The translations under genes were made by a program, and so were the position numbers. Positions 18,639 through 27,248 of a stretch of 64,000 nucleotides of DNA are shown piece after piece. The notes under the pieces are model-generated. The model did not search any database and had not been told where the DNA came from. It saw only the letters and a program-made list of their open reading frames with translations. Numbering within the stretch: the first letter of the stretch is position 1; every line of letters begins with the position of its first letter. The DNA is from Brevundimonas sp. UBA7506 (GTDB lineage Bacteria; Pseudomonadota; Alphaproteobacteria; Caulobacterales; Caulobacteraceae), in the NCBI RefSeq assembly GCF_002479495.1, contig NZ_DLNQ01000003.1, positions 1 to 64,000 of the forward strand, written 5' to 3'.

Positions 18639-19846
18639 CAGACGACGCCTTCGTAAACGCTCGACAGGGCCAGAACCAGCGACAGGGCCACGAAGCCGAC
18701 GACGATAGAGATGATGCCGATGGCCATGGGCTCCAGCAGGGCCGTCATCCGTTTCATCCGGTCGCGCAGCCGCGCCTCGTAGTTGTCGGCCATGAAGCCG
18801 AACATGGCGCCGATGGCCCCCGACTTCTGACCCGCGCGCAGCAGGCTGAGGTCCATGGCTTCCAGCCTGGTGTGCGACCCCAGGGAGGCGTCCAACGTCA
18901 TGCCGGCGCGCAGGTCGCTGTCCAACAGATCGAGGCCCTGACGAAAGGGCCCGATCGGCACCGCCGCCCGCGCCAGCGCCGCCGCCGACAGCAAGGGCAC
19001 GCCGTTGTTCAGGGCGAATGCCGTCAGCCGCGCCCAGGACGCGACTTCGCGCGCCTGGATCACCGCCCCGACGACCGGCAGGCCGTGGGCCACGGTATAG
19101 GCCCGCTCGCGGAACGCCTTGTTCGTCACGATGAAGAAGATCGCGCCGACCAGCAGCAGAGCCGCAACCCCGACCACGCCCAGGTTGGCGTTGGCGAACT
19201 CCCCCGCCTCAAGCACCCAGCGCGACATGGCGGGGATGTTCTCGCGGTCGTCCCCGATCATGGTGGCGAAGCGCGGCACGACCTGGGTGAAGATGAAGCC
19301 GATGGCGGCCACGCCCGCGAAGCCGAGGAAGCCCGGATAGGTCATGGCGTTGGCGAAGTCGCGCTGCAGCCGGTCCTCATAGGCCATCTGCTCGGCGGCC
19401 TCCTTGAGCACGTCGGCGATACGGCCCGAGGCCTCGCCGACGCGGGCCATGGCGTAGACATAGTCGGGGAAGCCGGGAACGTGCTCCTCCAGAGCGTCGC
19501 CCAGCGAATCACCGCGCCGCAGGGCGCCGATGGCGGCCTGGAACTGGCGCTTGCCCTTGCGGGCCTGCATCCCCTGGGCGACCGTATCCAGCGCCTCCAG
19601 CAGGGAGACGCCCGCTTCCAGCATCAGGGCCATCTGACGCAGCACCAGCACCCGTTCGCCCGTCTTCAGGCCCCGTTCGCGCCCCTCGGCCTTGGCGGCG
19701 GCGGCGGGTTTGATGCGCACCACGGTCAGGCCGTCGGCGGCCAGGCGGCGCATGGCCACGGCCTCGTCGGCGGCGCCGATCAGCCCCTTGACCATCCGCC
19801 CGTCGCGACCGGCGGCCTCATACTGGAAGGTCAGGGTGTCGGTCAT
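18638..19846 (-). CDS. gspF: Type II secretion inner-membrane protein GspF
   Basis: A 402-residue polytopic membrane protein with two T2SSF domains (about 65-190 and 268-395) and three spans near 171-193, 221-241 and 371-395. Motifs LRQMALMLEAGVSLLEAL and ARVGEASGRIADVL are typical of the first domain and RLTAFALNNGVPLLSA of the second. GspF is the platform protein contacting the GspE ATPase. Unusually, two enzyme genes separate gspF from gspE; all are joined by 4-base overlaps, suggesting one operon gspE-sulfotransferase-GT2-gspF-gspI. Confidence 0.95.
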   Translation of the reverse strand: MTDTLTFQYEAAGRDGRMVKGLIGAADEAVAMRRLAADGLTVVRIKPAAAAKAEGRERGLKTGERVLVLRQMALMLEAGVSLLEALDTVAQGMQARKGKRQFQAAIGALRRGDSLGDALEEHVPGFPDYVYAMARVGEASGRIADVLKEAAEQMAYEDRLQRDFANAMTYPGFLGFAGVAAIGFIFTQVVPRFATMIGDDRENIPAMSRWVLEAGEFANANLGVVGVAALLLVGAIFFIVTNKAFRERAYTVAHGLPVVGAVIQAREVASWARLTAFALNNGVPLLSAAALARAAVPIGPFRQGLDLLDSDLRAGMTLDASLGSHTRLEAMDLSLLRAGQKSGAIGAMFGFMADNYEARLRDRMKRMTALLEPMAIGIISIVVGFVALSLVLALSSVYEGVV

Positions 19847-20757
19847 ACGGCCGCTGGCGGGAAGAAGAGACGACGGACCATAGGATGGGTGATCCGTCCG
19901 ACCAACAGGGGCTGCGGCGTGCTGCGGCGATAGGGATGGCCCCGAATGGCTTCATACTCGCGCCCATAGACGTCGCCCAGCGAGCCCTCGCCTTCATCGG
20001 CCGGGCGCCCGATCCCGCCCGCCTGGGTGGTGGCGCCATAGTGAAGCTGGTGGAAGGTGCCTTCGCCAATCAGCATGACCAGAGGCGCGCCGGCGTCCGC
20101 AACGGCCCGCTCGAAGAAGTCGTAGTTGGCGTAGCCGCCGCCCAGCGCCTTGAAGTTCTCGTCGAAACCGCCGAGGGCTTCGAACCTTTGGCGGCTCAGC
20201 ACGAAGAAGGTCGTCTCCGGGGGCGCGACGAAGGCGCCCTCGCGATAGCTTTCGCCCAGGGCGCATATCTCGAACAGACGATAGCCCTCCGCGGGCCAGG
20301 CGATGTCGGCCAGAAGCCGATCCTCGACATCGCGATCATAGCCTTCCGTCACCGAGACCTGCTGCACCTTGGGCCCCAGATGGAAACCCAGGGTGGTGAC
20401 GAAGGCGTCGGGGTGCAGACGCGAGGCCTCCAGCGCCGCCTTCATGACGCCGGGCGAGGCCATCCGGGCGCCGTCGATGACGACCGCGATCAGTTCGCCC
20501 TTCGCCAGGGCGGCGGCGCGGTTGATGGCGCGGCAGGGCGACACGCCCCCGTCATCGACCCGCAGAACCGTGACGTCTGCGTCAGCGGGGAACCAGTCGC
20601 GTCGCACGGGCTCGGCCGAGCCGTTGTCGGCGACGATGACCTGAACATCCTCGGGCCTCATCCCGATCTGGTAGGGTGCCAGCAGCGACTCCACCGTCCG
20701 GGGCAGTTCGCGGCCCATGTCGAAGCCGACGACGATGACCGAAACCAGCGGCGTCAT
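19843..20757 (-). CDS. Glycosyltransferase family 2 protein inside the gsp operon
   Basis: A 304-residue GT-A type transferase. VSVIVVGFDMGRELPRTVESLL at the start and VIVADNGSAEPV are the GT2 nucleotide-binding region. LIAVVIDGARMASPG replaces the usual DxD metal motif with DGAR, so metal use or activity may differ. FVLSRQRFEALGGFDENF is the acceptor-side motif. The ATG at 20757 overlaps the upstream sulfotransferase stop by four bases, and the end overlaps gspF. A longer frame to 20784 lies inside the upstream gene. Its tight coupling suggests it modifies something connected to secretion, but target and donor are unknown. Confidence 0.85.
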   Translation of the reverse strand: MTPLVSVIVVGFDMGRELPRTVESLLAPYQIGMRPEDVQVIVADNGSAEPVRRDWFPADADVTVLRVDDGGVSPCRAINRAAALAKGELIAVVIDGARMASPGVMKAALEASRLHPDAFVTTLGFHLGPKVQQVSVTEGYDRDVEDRLLADIAWPAEGYRLFEICALGESYREGAFVAPPETTFFVLSRQRFEALGGFDENFKALGGGYANYDFFERAVADAGAPLVMLIGEGTFHQLHYGATTQAGGIGRPADEGEGSLGDVYGREYEAIRGHPYRRSTPQPLLVGRITHPMVRRLFFPPAAV

Positions 20758-21434
20758 GCCGCCAGCTCCTGCAGCCGGTGCCACAGATCAGCGTGGCCGG
20801 CAGGAACCTCGCCCTCGGCTTTCTGATGGTTCAACTCGGCCTCACGGAAAGGCATGGGCCGCGCCGCATCCATACCCAGACGCGCCGCAGCCTCGCGGAC
20901 ACGGGCCTCATAGTCCGGCGCGTCATAGTCGATGACGTCGAAGGCGATCTGATCGCGCCAGCGGATCAGGGCGCGATTATAGGTCGCCCAGATGCCCAGG
21001 CCGCGCGACTGGTCATAGGCGTTGCGCGCCGTCAGCGACCCGGCCACGGCCAGAGGATGGCGGATCGAGCCGATCAGTTTGAGATCAGGCAGAACCTCGA
21101 ACCAGCCGTCCAGCAGCACGGTCGCGCGTGGGTCCTTGAACCCCCAGGGCAGCGGCAGGGCGTCATAGTCGGCCAGAACCGCCTTCAGATCGGCGCGCTC
21201 CTGGGCCGTCCAGGCCACGGGCTCGGTCGGCGGATTGTCCCAGGCCGCGCCGACCCGCGCCAGAACGACGTCATGCACCGGCCAGAAGCGCGGGTTCTCG
21301 CGATTGCCCTTCTTGTTGTGGGGAGCGGAGGTGACCACGTCGCCCAGGCTGAGGCCCAGGTCCTCCAGACAGCCCGCCAGGCAGGAGGTTCCCGAACGGT
21401 GCATGCCGATGACGGCGACAGGCGGCAGACTCAT
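20754..21434 (-). CDS. Sulfotransferase family protein inside the gsp operon
   Basis: A 226-residue P-loop protein of the PAPS-dependent sulfotransferase superfamily. The N-terminal VIGMHRSGTSCLAGCLEDLG matches the 5'-phosphosulfate loop (HRSGTS), and WGFKDPRATVL plus IGSIRHPLAVAGSL match the 3'-phosphate-binding part with its Arg and Ser. It shares this layout with the protein at 42852. It overlaps gspE and the GT2 gene by four bases each. CysD/CysNC in this window would supply PAPS. Some members of this broad family have lost activity or use other donors, so sulfation is an inference. Confidence 0.83.
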   Translation of the reverse strand: MSLPPVAVIGMHRSGTSCLAGCLEDLGLSLGDVVTSAPHNKKGNRENPRFWPVHDVVLARVGAAWDNPPTEPVAWTAQERADLKAVLADYDALPLPWGFKDPRATVLLDGWFEVLPDLKLIGSIRHPLAVAGSLTARNAYDQSRGLGIWATYNRALIRWRDQIAFDVIDYDAPDYEARVREAAARLGMDAARPMPFREAELNHQKAEGEVPAGHADLWHRLQELAA

Positions 21435-23164
21435 TCACCGGCTCCGGCGATTCGATAGACTTCGGACAGGGCCGTCTCGCCGCGTCGCGCCTTCAGGAAG
21501 CCGTCGTCGGCGAAGCTGAGGAAGCCCTCGCTGCGGGCGGCGGCGGTCAGCTGGTCCTCATCGGCCGAGGCGCGCATCCCGGCGATGATGGCCGGCGACA
21601 TGGGGGCCAGTTCATAGACGCCGACGCGACCGCGGAAGCCGCTGCCGCCGCACTTGGCGCACCCGACCGGCTCGCGCCAGGCAGCGGGCTCGCGCTTGGC
21701 GACGGCGCGCAGGTGGGCCGGGATGGCCATCTCATGGATCTTGGCCTCGGCGGCGGTCGAGGGACGGGCGCAGTCGCCGCACAGGCGACGAATCAGGCGC
21801 TGCCCCGCCACGCCGCGCATGACGTCGGCCAGCAGATAATCCTCGATGCCCAGATCCAGCAGACGCGGAATGGCGGCCAGGGCGGTATTGGTGTGGACGG
21901 TCGAGATGACCATGTGGCCGGTCAGGGCGGCCTGGACGGCGATTCGCGCCGTCTCCGGGTCGCGGATTTCACCGATCATGATCACGTCGGGGTCCTGGCG
22001 CAGGATGGAGCGCAGGCCGGCGGCGAAGGTCAGCCCGATCTCGGAGCGCACCCGCACCTGGATGACGCCGGGCAGGTCCAGTTCGACCGGGTCTTCGACC
22101 GTGATGATCTTGCGCTCGCCGTCATTCAGGTGGGTCAGCAGGCGATAGATGGTGGTGGTCTTGCCCGAGCCGGTCGGGCCGGTGATCAGGAAGACGCCGT
22201 TGGGGTGTTCGGCCAGACGCAGGAAGCCGGCTTCCTGCTCGGGGCTGACGCCCAGTTCGGACAGCTGCGGCAGGCGGCTGGTCTTGCCCAGCAGACGCAG
22301 GACGATGGACTCGCCCCAGGAGCACGGCAGGGTCGAGACGCGCAGATCGACCTCCTGCCCCGAGACGCGGATCGACTGGCGGCCGTCCTGCGGCAGGCGG
22401 CGCTCACCAATGTCCATGCCGCTGAGCAGCTTGATGCGCGAACAGACGGCGTCGAAATTGGAGCGCGGGGCGCTGCGGGCCGTGGTCAGGACGCCGTCGA
22501 TCCGCATACGGACGAGGAAGCGGTCCTCATAGGGTTCGACGTGAACGTCGGAGGCGCGCCGCGTCAGGGCCTCGGCGAAGACGGCGTTGACGAAGTCGAT
22601 GGTCGGCGCTTCCTGCGCCAGTTCGCGCAGGCGGGCGGCGTCGGCGCCGGCCCCGCCGGAGCCCATATCGAGCGCCGGGGCGTGGTCGCGGCTGAGATCC
22701 TCGGTGAGGGCTTCGATCAGCGAGCGCTGGGCCAGCAGGAAGACGACAGGCTCCGCGGTCGCCTGACTGATTCGCTCGGCCAGGGCGGGGTCCATCGGCT
22801 GGACGGCGGCGCAGAGGATGCGCGAGGCCCCCTCTTCGCCCTCGCGCCAGGCCACGGCCTCGCGTTCGGCCCACCAGCCCAGGGGCGAGCGAATCTCGTC
22901 GAGGAAGGTCGAGATGCGCTCCGGCGCGGGCCCGTCCTCGGGCAGCAGGACCGCCAGGCCCAGCTGCTCGGAAAGAACGTCGAGAAGCTGGGCTTCGGAC
23001 AGGGCGCCGAGACGCACCAGGTTGAGCCCGATCAGGCCGCCGTTCTGCGCCTGCAGCGACAGGGCGTTGGCGATGTCGGCGGGGCGCACCAGGCCGCGCT
23101 CGACCAGCACCTCGCCGAGACGGCGCGCGACGGGACTGAGATTGACGGCCGTAGACAGGGTCAC
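21431..23164 (-). CDS. gspE: Type II secretion ATPase GspE
   Basis: A 577-residue secretion ATPase. The N-terminal MshEN/T2SSE_N-type domain (about 10-90) binds the GspL partner. The ATPase core has Walker A GPTGSGKT at 329-336, an Asp-box region near 352-362 (IITVEDPVEL), Walker B DVIMIGEIRD at 393-402 and a His box GHMVISTVHTN at 416-426. A four-cysteine zinc element is formed by C462, C465, C502 and C505, as in GspE. It is the first gene of the minus-strand operon leading to gspF and gspI. Confidence 0.95.
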   Translation of the reverse strand: MTLSTAVNLSPVARRLGEVLVERGLVRPADIANALSLQAQNGGLIGLNLVRLGALSEAQLLDVLSEQLGLAVLLPEDGPAPERISTFLDEIRSPLGWWAEREAVAWREGEEGASRILCAAVQPMDPALAERISQATAEPVVFLLAQRSLIEALTEDLSRDHAPALDMGSGGAGADAARLRELAQEAPTIDFVNAVFAEALTRRASDVHVEPYEDRFLVRMRIDGVLTTARSAPRSNFDAVCSRIKLLSGMDIGERRLPQDGRQSIRVSGQEVDLRVSTLPCSWGESIVLRLLGKTSRLPQLSELGVSPEQEAGFLRLAEHPNGVFLITGPTGSGKTTTIYRLLTHLNDGERKIITVEDPVELDLPGVIQVRVRSEIGLTFAAGLRSILRQDPDVIMIGEIRDPETARIAVQAALTGHMVISTVHTNTALAAIPRLLDLGIEDYLLADVMRGVAGQRLIRRLCGDCARPSTAAEAKIHEMAIPAHLRAVAKREPAAWREPVGCAKCGGSGFRGRVGVYELAPMSPAIIAGMRASADEDQLTAAARSEGFLSFADDGFLKARRGETALSEVYRIAGAGE

Positions 23165-23195
23165 GAGGGGGAGGTTCCGTCGACGAAATCAGGCG

Positions 23196-23456
23196 CTAGC
23201 CTTGAAGCTCGGGGAGCAGGCCCAGAACGACAAAACGCATGTTGGTCGACGCCGGCGCCATCGACCGCAAGAAGGCCAGGGTGTTTCCAGCAGCGCCACC
23301 GACACTGAAGGTCGCATTGGTGAAGCGGCAGTTGTCGAAGCCGGGAGGCACGCCGCCGCTATAGTTCAGCTCTGCGTCCTTGAAATCGACGTTGATGAAG
23401 ACGTTGCCGTCCAGCGTGACTTCGCCGGTCAGGGTTTGATCTTTGAATTCGGCCAC
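23196..23456 (-). CDS. Small pentapeptide-like protein of unknown function
   Basis: An 86-residue protein. Alternating residues (LTGEVTLDGNVFINVDFKDAEL, then FDNCRFTNATF) suggest a short right-handed beta-helix like pentapeptide-repeat proteins, followed by AAGNTLAFLRSM. I recall similar small hypothetical proteins in alphaproteobacteria, with no known function. I prefer the GTG at 23456 because GGAGAG sits six bases upstream and the conserved part begins there; an upstream start at 23513 is possible. It lies before gspE in the same direction, 31 bases apart, and may be co-transcribed with it. Confidence 0.6.
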   Translation of the reverse strand: MAEFKDQTLTGEVTLDGNVFINVDFKDAELNYSGGVPPGFDNCRFTNATFSVGGAAGNTLAFLRSMAPASTNMRFVVLGLLPELQG

Positions 23457-23587
23457 GAGGCTCTCCAGCAGGAACAGGTCCGTGTGATAGCCGCTGACGG
23501 CCGCATGGCGCAAAGCAAAAGGCGGCTTTGACGCCGGGTATCGGCTTCTTCGCGCGCGTTCAGCCCGGCTTGCGGCGAGCAGGGCAT

Positions 23588-23617
23588 AAAAAAAGGGGGA
23601 GCCGAAGCTCCCCCTTT
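23588..23617 (-). terminator. Rho-independent terminator of the exported-protein gene
   Basis: A nine-to-eleven base GC-rich inverted repeat (AGGGGGAGC ... GCTCCCCCT) around a CGAA loop, followed on the minus strand by a run of seven T. It lies about 30 bases after the stop of the gene at 23646 and would isolate it from the gsp operon. Confidence 0.88.
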
Positions 23618-23645
23618 CCCAACTGATCCGAAGATCAATCGCTTA

Positions 23646-25136
23646 TCAAGGCACGTTAACTTGGTTTTGGTCCGAAGCAACGGTGCCGCTGTTCAGTTCC
23701 GTGACCGAACCGTTGGCCAGGGTGGCGTAACGGCGGGCGGTGACGGTGTTCGACGGAGCTTCGACGCTGATCTGCACGTCGCCGCGGCCGAACTCGCCCA
23801 GGGCGGTCGTCAGGGTAGCCGTGTTGATCACGCGCTCGCCGTTGGCGGCGATGCTCGGGAACACTTGAACCGGAGCAGCGGCGGGGGTGTAACCGGCGCC
23901 AGCGTTAACCGAGTTCAGGACCTGAGCATAGACAGGACCCGTAGCCGCACCGGCGATGTTGCCGAGACGGATGATGTTCGAGGTGCCGGTAGCGCCCTGG
24001 ATCGCCGTGCTGTTCATCCACGGGAAGACGACGTTGGTGCCGTCACGACCGATGGATTCCAGATCGCCCAGAGCCGGACCTTCCTGGTTGTACGAAGCTG
24101 CGTCCAGCTTGTAGCTGACCGAGGCCTTGTAGGTCGAGGTCGGGATGGCAGTGGCGGCCGTTTCACGCGTGACGATGAACGGAACGCCGCTGACGGCCGG
24201 AGCAGCCGGAACCAGCGAGGCTTCCATCACCAGCGAGGTGGCGACAGCCAGGCTCGAAGCCAGCGAGGCCTGCGTGGCACCCGAGTTGATCGTCATAGCG
24301 GTGCCCAGAGCAGCCGAACCGCCAGCGCCGTTGAAGGCGTTGTAGTTGCCGTCGATGGTGACGCCGGCTTCGGTCACGTCACCCAGGACAACCGCGTTCT
24401 TGGCCAGGTCCTTGTAGGCATCCGTATCGACGACCAGCTTGATGGTGCCCAGTTGGCCGACCGTGGCGGTTTCACCAACGCCGTGAGCGTCCGCGCCGAC
24501 CTTGAAGGTCGTGTAGACCGGGTTGACGGTCAGGGTGGCGAAGGTGTCGCCCAGGGCGCCGCCGCCGATGGCGCTGTCGAAGACGACCTTGAAGGCGTCG
24601 ACGCGCGAAATGATCTTCAGGGTGGCGGCCGACGGCGGGTCGATCGGAGCGCCGGCTTCGGTCGTCAGCGTAGTCGTGACCGAGACTTCCGAACCGGCGT
24701 TCGGCTTGATCGGCAGGTCCAGGTTGGCCAGGTTGCAGCCGCCGCCAGCGCTGGAGACCAGGAACTTGGCGGTGGTGCTGCCGGCCGTGCCGCCCGACGA
24801 CAGAACGCTGGTGCAGCCCGGAGCGACGACGGCCGAGGAAGCCAGGCCCGAGTTGAACGTGCCGCCGACCAGGTCGATCTGGACGAAGTTGTTGCCCGAG
24901 GGGAACTGCGAACCGGCCGAAAGGGTGCTCACCAGAGCGAAGGTGTTAAAGGCCGGCGTAGTCAGCGAGGATTCGATCGCCAGCTTGTACGGAGCCGTAG
25001 CACCGCCAGTTTCGATGGCGCTGATGTGCGACGCAACCGTCGGGGCGGCGCGGTAGGTCAGCGTGTGAGCGCTGGCGGCGCCAGCGAAGGCCATGACCGA
25101 CACGGCGGTCGCAGCGAGAAGAACGTTCTTAGTCAT
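23646..25136 (-). CDS. Exported Thr/Ala/Val-rich protein of unknown function
   Basis: A 496-residue protein with a textbook Sec signal peptide (MTKNVLLAATAVSVMAFAGAASA). The mature part is rich in Thr, Ala, Val, Ser and Gly, with low charge and a beta-strand-like pattern, as in surface-layer or fibre-forming proteins. Two cysteines (near APGCTSVL and GGGCNLANL) may form a disulfide. There is no membrane anchor, RTX repeat or autotransporter barrel. The ATG at 25136 is where the signal peptide begins; the open frame continues upstream to 25379 without coding character. A promoter-like site and a strong terminator suggest an independent, well-expressed gene. Its neighbour gspE makes it a candidate type II substrate (inference). 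Confidence 0.8.
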   Translation of the reverse strand: MTKNVLLAATAVSVMAFAGAASAHTLTYRAAPTVASHISAIETGGATAPYKLAIESSLTTPAFNTFALVSTLSAGSQFPSGNNFVQIDLVGGTFNSGLASSAVVAPGCTSVLSSGGTAGSTTAKFLVSSAGGGCNLANLDLPIKPNAGSEVSVTTTLTTEAGAPIDPPSAATLKIISRVDAFKVVFDSAIGGGALGDTFATLTVNPVYTTFKVGADAHGVGETATVGQLGTIKLVVDTDAYKDLAKNAVVLGDVTEAGVTIDGNYNAFNGAGGSAALGTAMTINSGATQASLASSLAVATSLVMEASLVPAAPAVSGVPFIVTRETAATAIPTSTYKASVSYKLDAASYNQEGPALGDLESIGRDGTNVVFPWMNSTAIQGATGTSNIIRLGNIAGAATGPVYAQVLNSVNAGAGYTPAAAPVQVFPSIAANGERVINTATLTTALGEFGRGDVQISVEAPSNTVTARRYATLANGSVTELNSGTVASDQNQVNVP

Positions 25137-25684
25137 GTGGTCTGGTACCCCAAAAGAAACCTGTTGTGTGGACGTAGCCAACGTTGAAACGCCTTTCGGC
25201 CACAGTCCTAGACAGATTTCTCTGACAAAGCTGCGTCCACGGCAGTTTCTCCATATCTCGCCGCAATCGCGCTGGTCAAGCGGGTTTTCAGACAAACGGC
25301 GCTCGCCCGGGAGGCGAAAGACAAGTGTTGATGAAGAGTTACCGATGTCAGCTGCGCGTAGGCCGCAAGGCAAAATCATGACGCCAGAAAACTCGATACG
25401 TAAATCTTAAGCAATCATCTGCGGCCAAGCTAAAGGCTGCTTCAAACAAATTTCTGCAGCGATAACATCCGAGGCGATATAGACGCGTAGAATATACAAA
25501 TAGACGACAATATAATCATTCCGGCAGCGCTTACAGGGATATGAATAGCGCCACATTAGTTCTTGATGAGTTGGATTGATGCCCGCTCGGATGGACGATT
25601 CGGTTCTCCATATCCGGAAAATGTTGCAGCCGAGACACGTTGCCTGCATCTGGCACGTCACGATCCCATAAGGTGAGAGAAGAC
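25137..25684. other. AT-rich intergenic region
   Basis: The longest gene-free stretch in the window, between the divergent exported-protein and methyltransferase genes. Two lines I counted are 38% (25441-25500) and 43% GC (25501-25560), far below the coding average. It contains the candidate promoter above and presumably the promoter of the methyltransferase gene. An 84-codon frame on the minus strand (25407-25661) has no ribosome site or coding character. I find no repeat, tRNA or insertion sequence here. Confidence 0.7.
25252..25279 (-). promoter_or_regulatory. Candidate sigma-70-type promoter of the exported-protein gene
   Basis: On the minus strand a TTGACC at 25279-25274 is followed after 16 bases by GATATG at 25257-25252. 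This fits an alphaproteobacterial housekeeping promoter. It would give a leader of roughly 110 bases before the ATG at 25136. Not tested; chosen by eye. Confidence 0.4.
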
Positions 25685-26344
25685 ATGCAATCCCCCAACC
25701 GCTACATGAACGAATCGATCACCCGGCAACGGCTGACCACGGAAGGTCATCGCGGCATCGTCGGCGGCATGTGGGACGTCATCGGCCCGCTTCAGCGCGA
25801 CTTTCTGGTCCAACAGGGCCTGGCGCCCGGCGACAGGGTGCTGGATGTCGGCTGCGGCGCCCTGCGCGCCGGGGTTCATCTGACAGACTATCTCGAGCCT
25901 GCCCGATACTACGGGATCGACATTTCGGCCTCCTTGCTGGAGGCGGGCTATGAGCACGAGATCGCTCCCACCCCGCTGGCCGACAAGCTCCCCCGCTCTC
26001 ACCTTCATGCGACGCCTGATTTCGAGGCGCCGTTCGGCGTAATGTTTGATTTCGGCCTCGCGACGTCTCTCTTCACCCACCTGCCGATCGACTACTACAG
26101 CCACAGCCTTGAGGCCCTGGCGCCGGTCTTCAGGACAGGCGCGCGGTTTTTCGCGACGGTCTTTGAGGGATCAGGCGTGGTCAATCGCCCGGACGGCATC
26201 GTCACCTATGACGACCGCGACCCCTTCCACTTCCGCCAGTCGAACCTGCATGCGGCGACGCCCAGCGGCTGGGCCTTCAAGTGGATCGGCGAATGGGGGC
26301 ATCCGCGCGGCCAGATGATGATCGAGCTGACCCGCCTGGGTTGA
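25685..26344 (+). CDS. Class I SAM-dependent methyltransferase
   Basis: A 219-residue methyltransferase with the SAM-binding motif [11 protein letters not shown] at 53-63 and an acidic end to the second strand (YYGIDIS). The N-terminal [17 protein letters not shown] and the [15 protein letters not shown] segment suggest a small-molecule or sugar methyltransferase. The ATG at 25685 has a GGTGAGAGAAG ribosome site. It is divergent from the exported-protein gene and convergent with rfbA, whose coding end overlaps it by 68 bases. The substrate is unknown; the surrounding sugar genes suggest a glycan. Confidence 0.83.
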   Translation: MQSPNRYMNESITRQRLTTEGHRGIVGGMWDVIGPLQRDFLVQQGLAPGDRVLDVGCGALRAGVHLTDYLEPARYYGIDISASLLEAGYEHEIAPTPLADKLPRSHLHATPDFEAPFGVMFDFGLATSLFTHLPIDYYSHSLEALAPVFRTGARFFATVFEGSGVVNRPDGIVTYDDRDPFHFRQSNLHAATPSGWAFKWIGEWGHPRGQMMIELTRLG

Positions 26345-27248
26345 AACAGGACTCCCCCTGACGCAGGATCCCGCACGGCCCTGCGTCCTCGACCAGGCCG
26401 CGCAGATAGCGGCCGTAGTCATTGCCCCCCATCGTCGCCGCCAGCCGCTCCAACTGGCCGGCGTCGATGAAGCCCTGACGCCAGGCGATCTCTTCGGGGC
26501 AGGCGATCTTGACGCCCTGGCGCTGCTCCAGGGTGCGCACGAACTGGGCCGCGTCGATCAGGCTGTCGGGGGTGCCGGTGTCCAGCCAGGCGTAGCCCCG
26601 CCCCATGCGCTCGACCGACAGCTGGCCACGTTCCAGATAGGCGCGGTTGACGTCGGTGATCTCCAGCTCGCCCCGCGCCGAGGGCCTCAGGTTCGCGGCG
26701 ATGTCGACCACCTGCTCGTCATAGACATAGAGGCCGGTCACGGCCCAGTTGGAGCGAGGCTGCGCCGGCTTTTCCTCAAGCGAGCGCGCCCGCCCCTCCG
26801 CGTCGAACTCGACCACGCCGTAACGGCCCGGATCATTGACGTGATAGGCGAAGACGGTCGCACCAGAAGGCCGGGCGAAGGCGGCTGCGAACAGGTCGGT
26901 CGCGCCGTGGCCGTAGAAGATGTTGTCGCCCAGGATCAGGGCCGACGGGCCGCCCGCGACGAAATCCGCCCCGATGACATAGGCCTGGGCCAGACCCTCG
27001 GGCCGGGCCTGCTCGGCATAGGTGATCGAGACGCCCCACTGGCCGCCGTCGCCCAGCAGGGACTCGAAGGCGGGCCGATCATGCGGCGTCGTGATCAGCA
27101 GGATGTCGCGCACCCCGGCCAGCATCAGGGTGGTCAGTGGGTAATAGATCAGCGGCTTGTCATAAACCGGCATCAACTGCTTGGAGACCGCGATGGTCAT
27201 GGGGTGCAGGCGCGAGCCCGTGCCGCCCGCCAGAATGATGCCCTTCAT
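26277..27248 (-). CDS. rfbA: Glucose-1-phosphate thymidylyltransferase
   Basis: A 323-residue nucleotidyltransferase making dTDP-glucose, the first step of dTDP-rhamnose synthesis. [11 protein letters not shown] lies at 8-18, [16 protein letters not shown] at 22-37, LGDNIFYG at 106-113 and EEKP at 158-161. The recognisable RmlA sequence ends near residue 290 ([10 protein letters not shown]). The last 30 or so residues are low-complexity (Gly/Ser/Arg) and are encoded opposite the 3' end of the methyltransferase gene, so the usual stop seems to have been lost. The start overlaps the rfbD stop (ATGA). Confidence 0.95.
   Translation of the reverse strand: MKGIILAGGTGSRLHPMTIAVSKQLMPVYDKPLIYYPLTTLMLAGVRDILLITTPHDRPAFESLLGDGGQWGVSITYAEQARPEGLAQAYVIGADFVAGGPSALILGDNIFYGHGATDLFAAAFARPSGATVFAYHVNDPGRYGVVEFDAEGRARSLEEKPAQPRSNWAVTGLYVYDEQVVDIAANLRPSARGELEITDVNRAYLERGQLSVERMGRGYAWLDTGTPDSLIDAAQFVRTLEQRQGVKIACPEEIAWRQGFIDAGQLERLAATMGGNDYGRYLRGLVEDAGPCGILRQGESCFNPGGSARSSSGRADAPIRRST

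Noticed and set aside
25407..25661. 84-codon minus frame in the AT-rich intergenic region
   Set aside because: No ribosome site, no signal or domain; the Cys/Trp/Tyr-rich product looks random.
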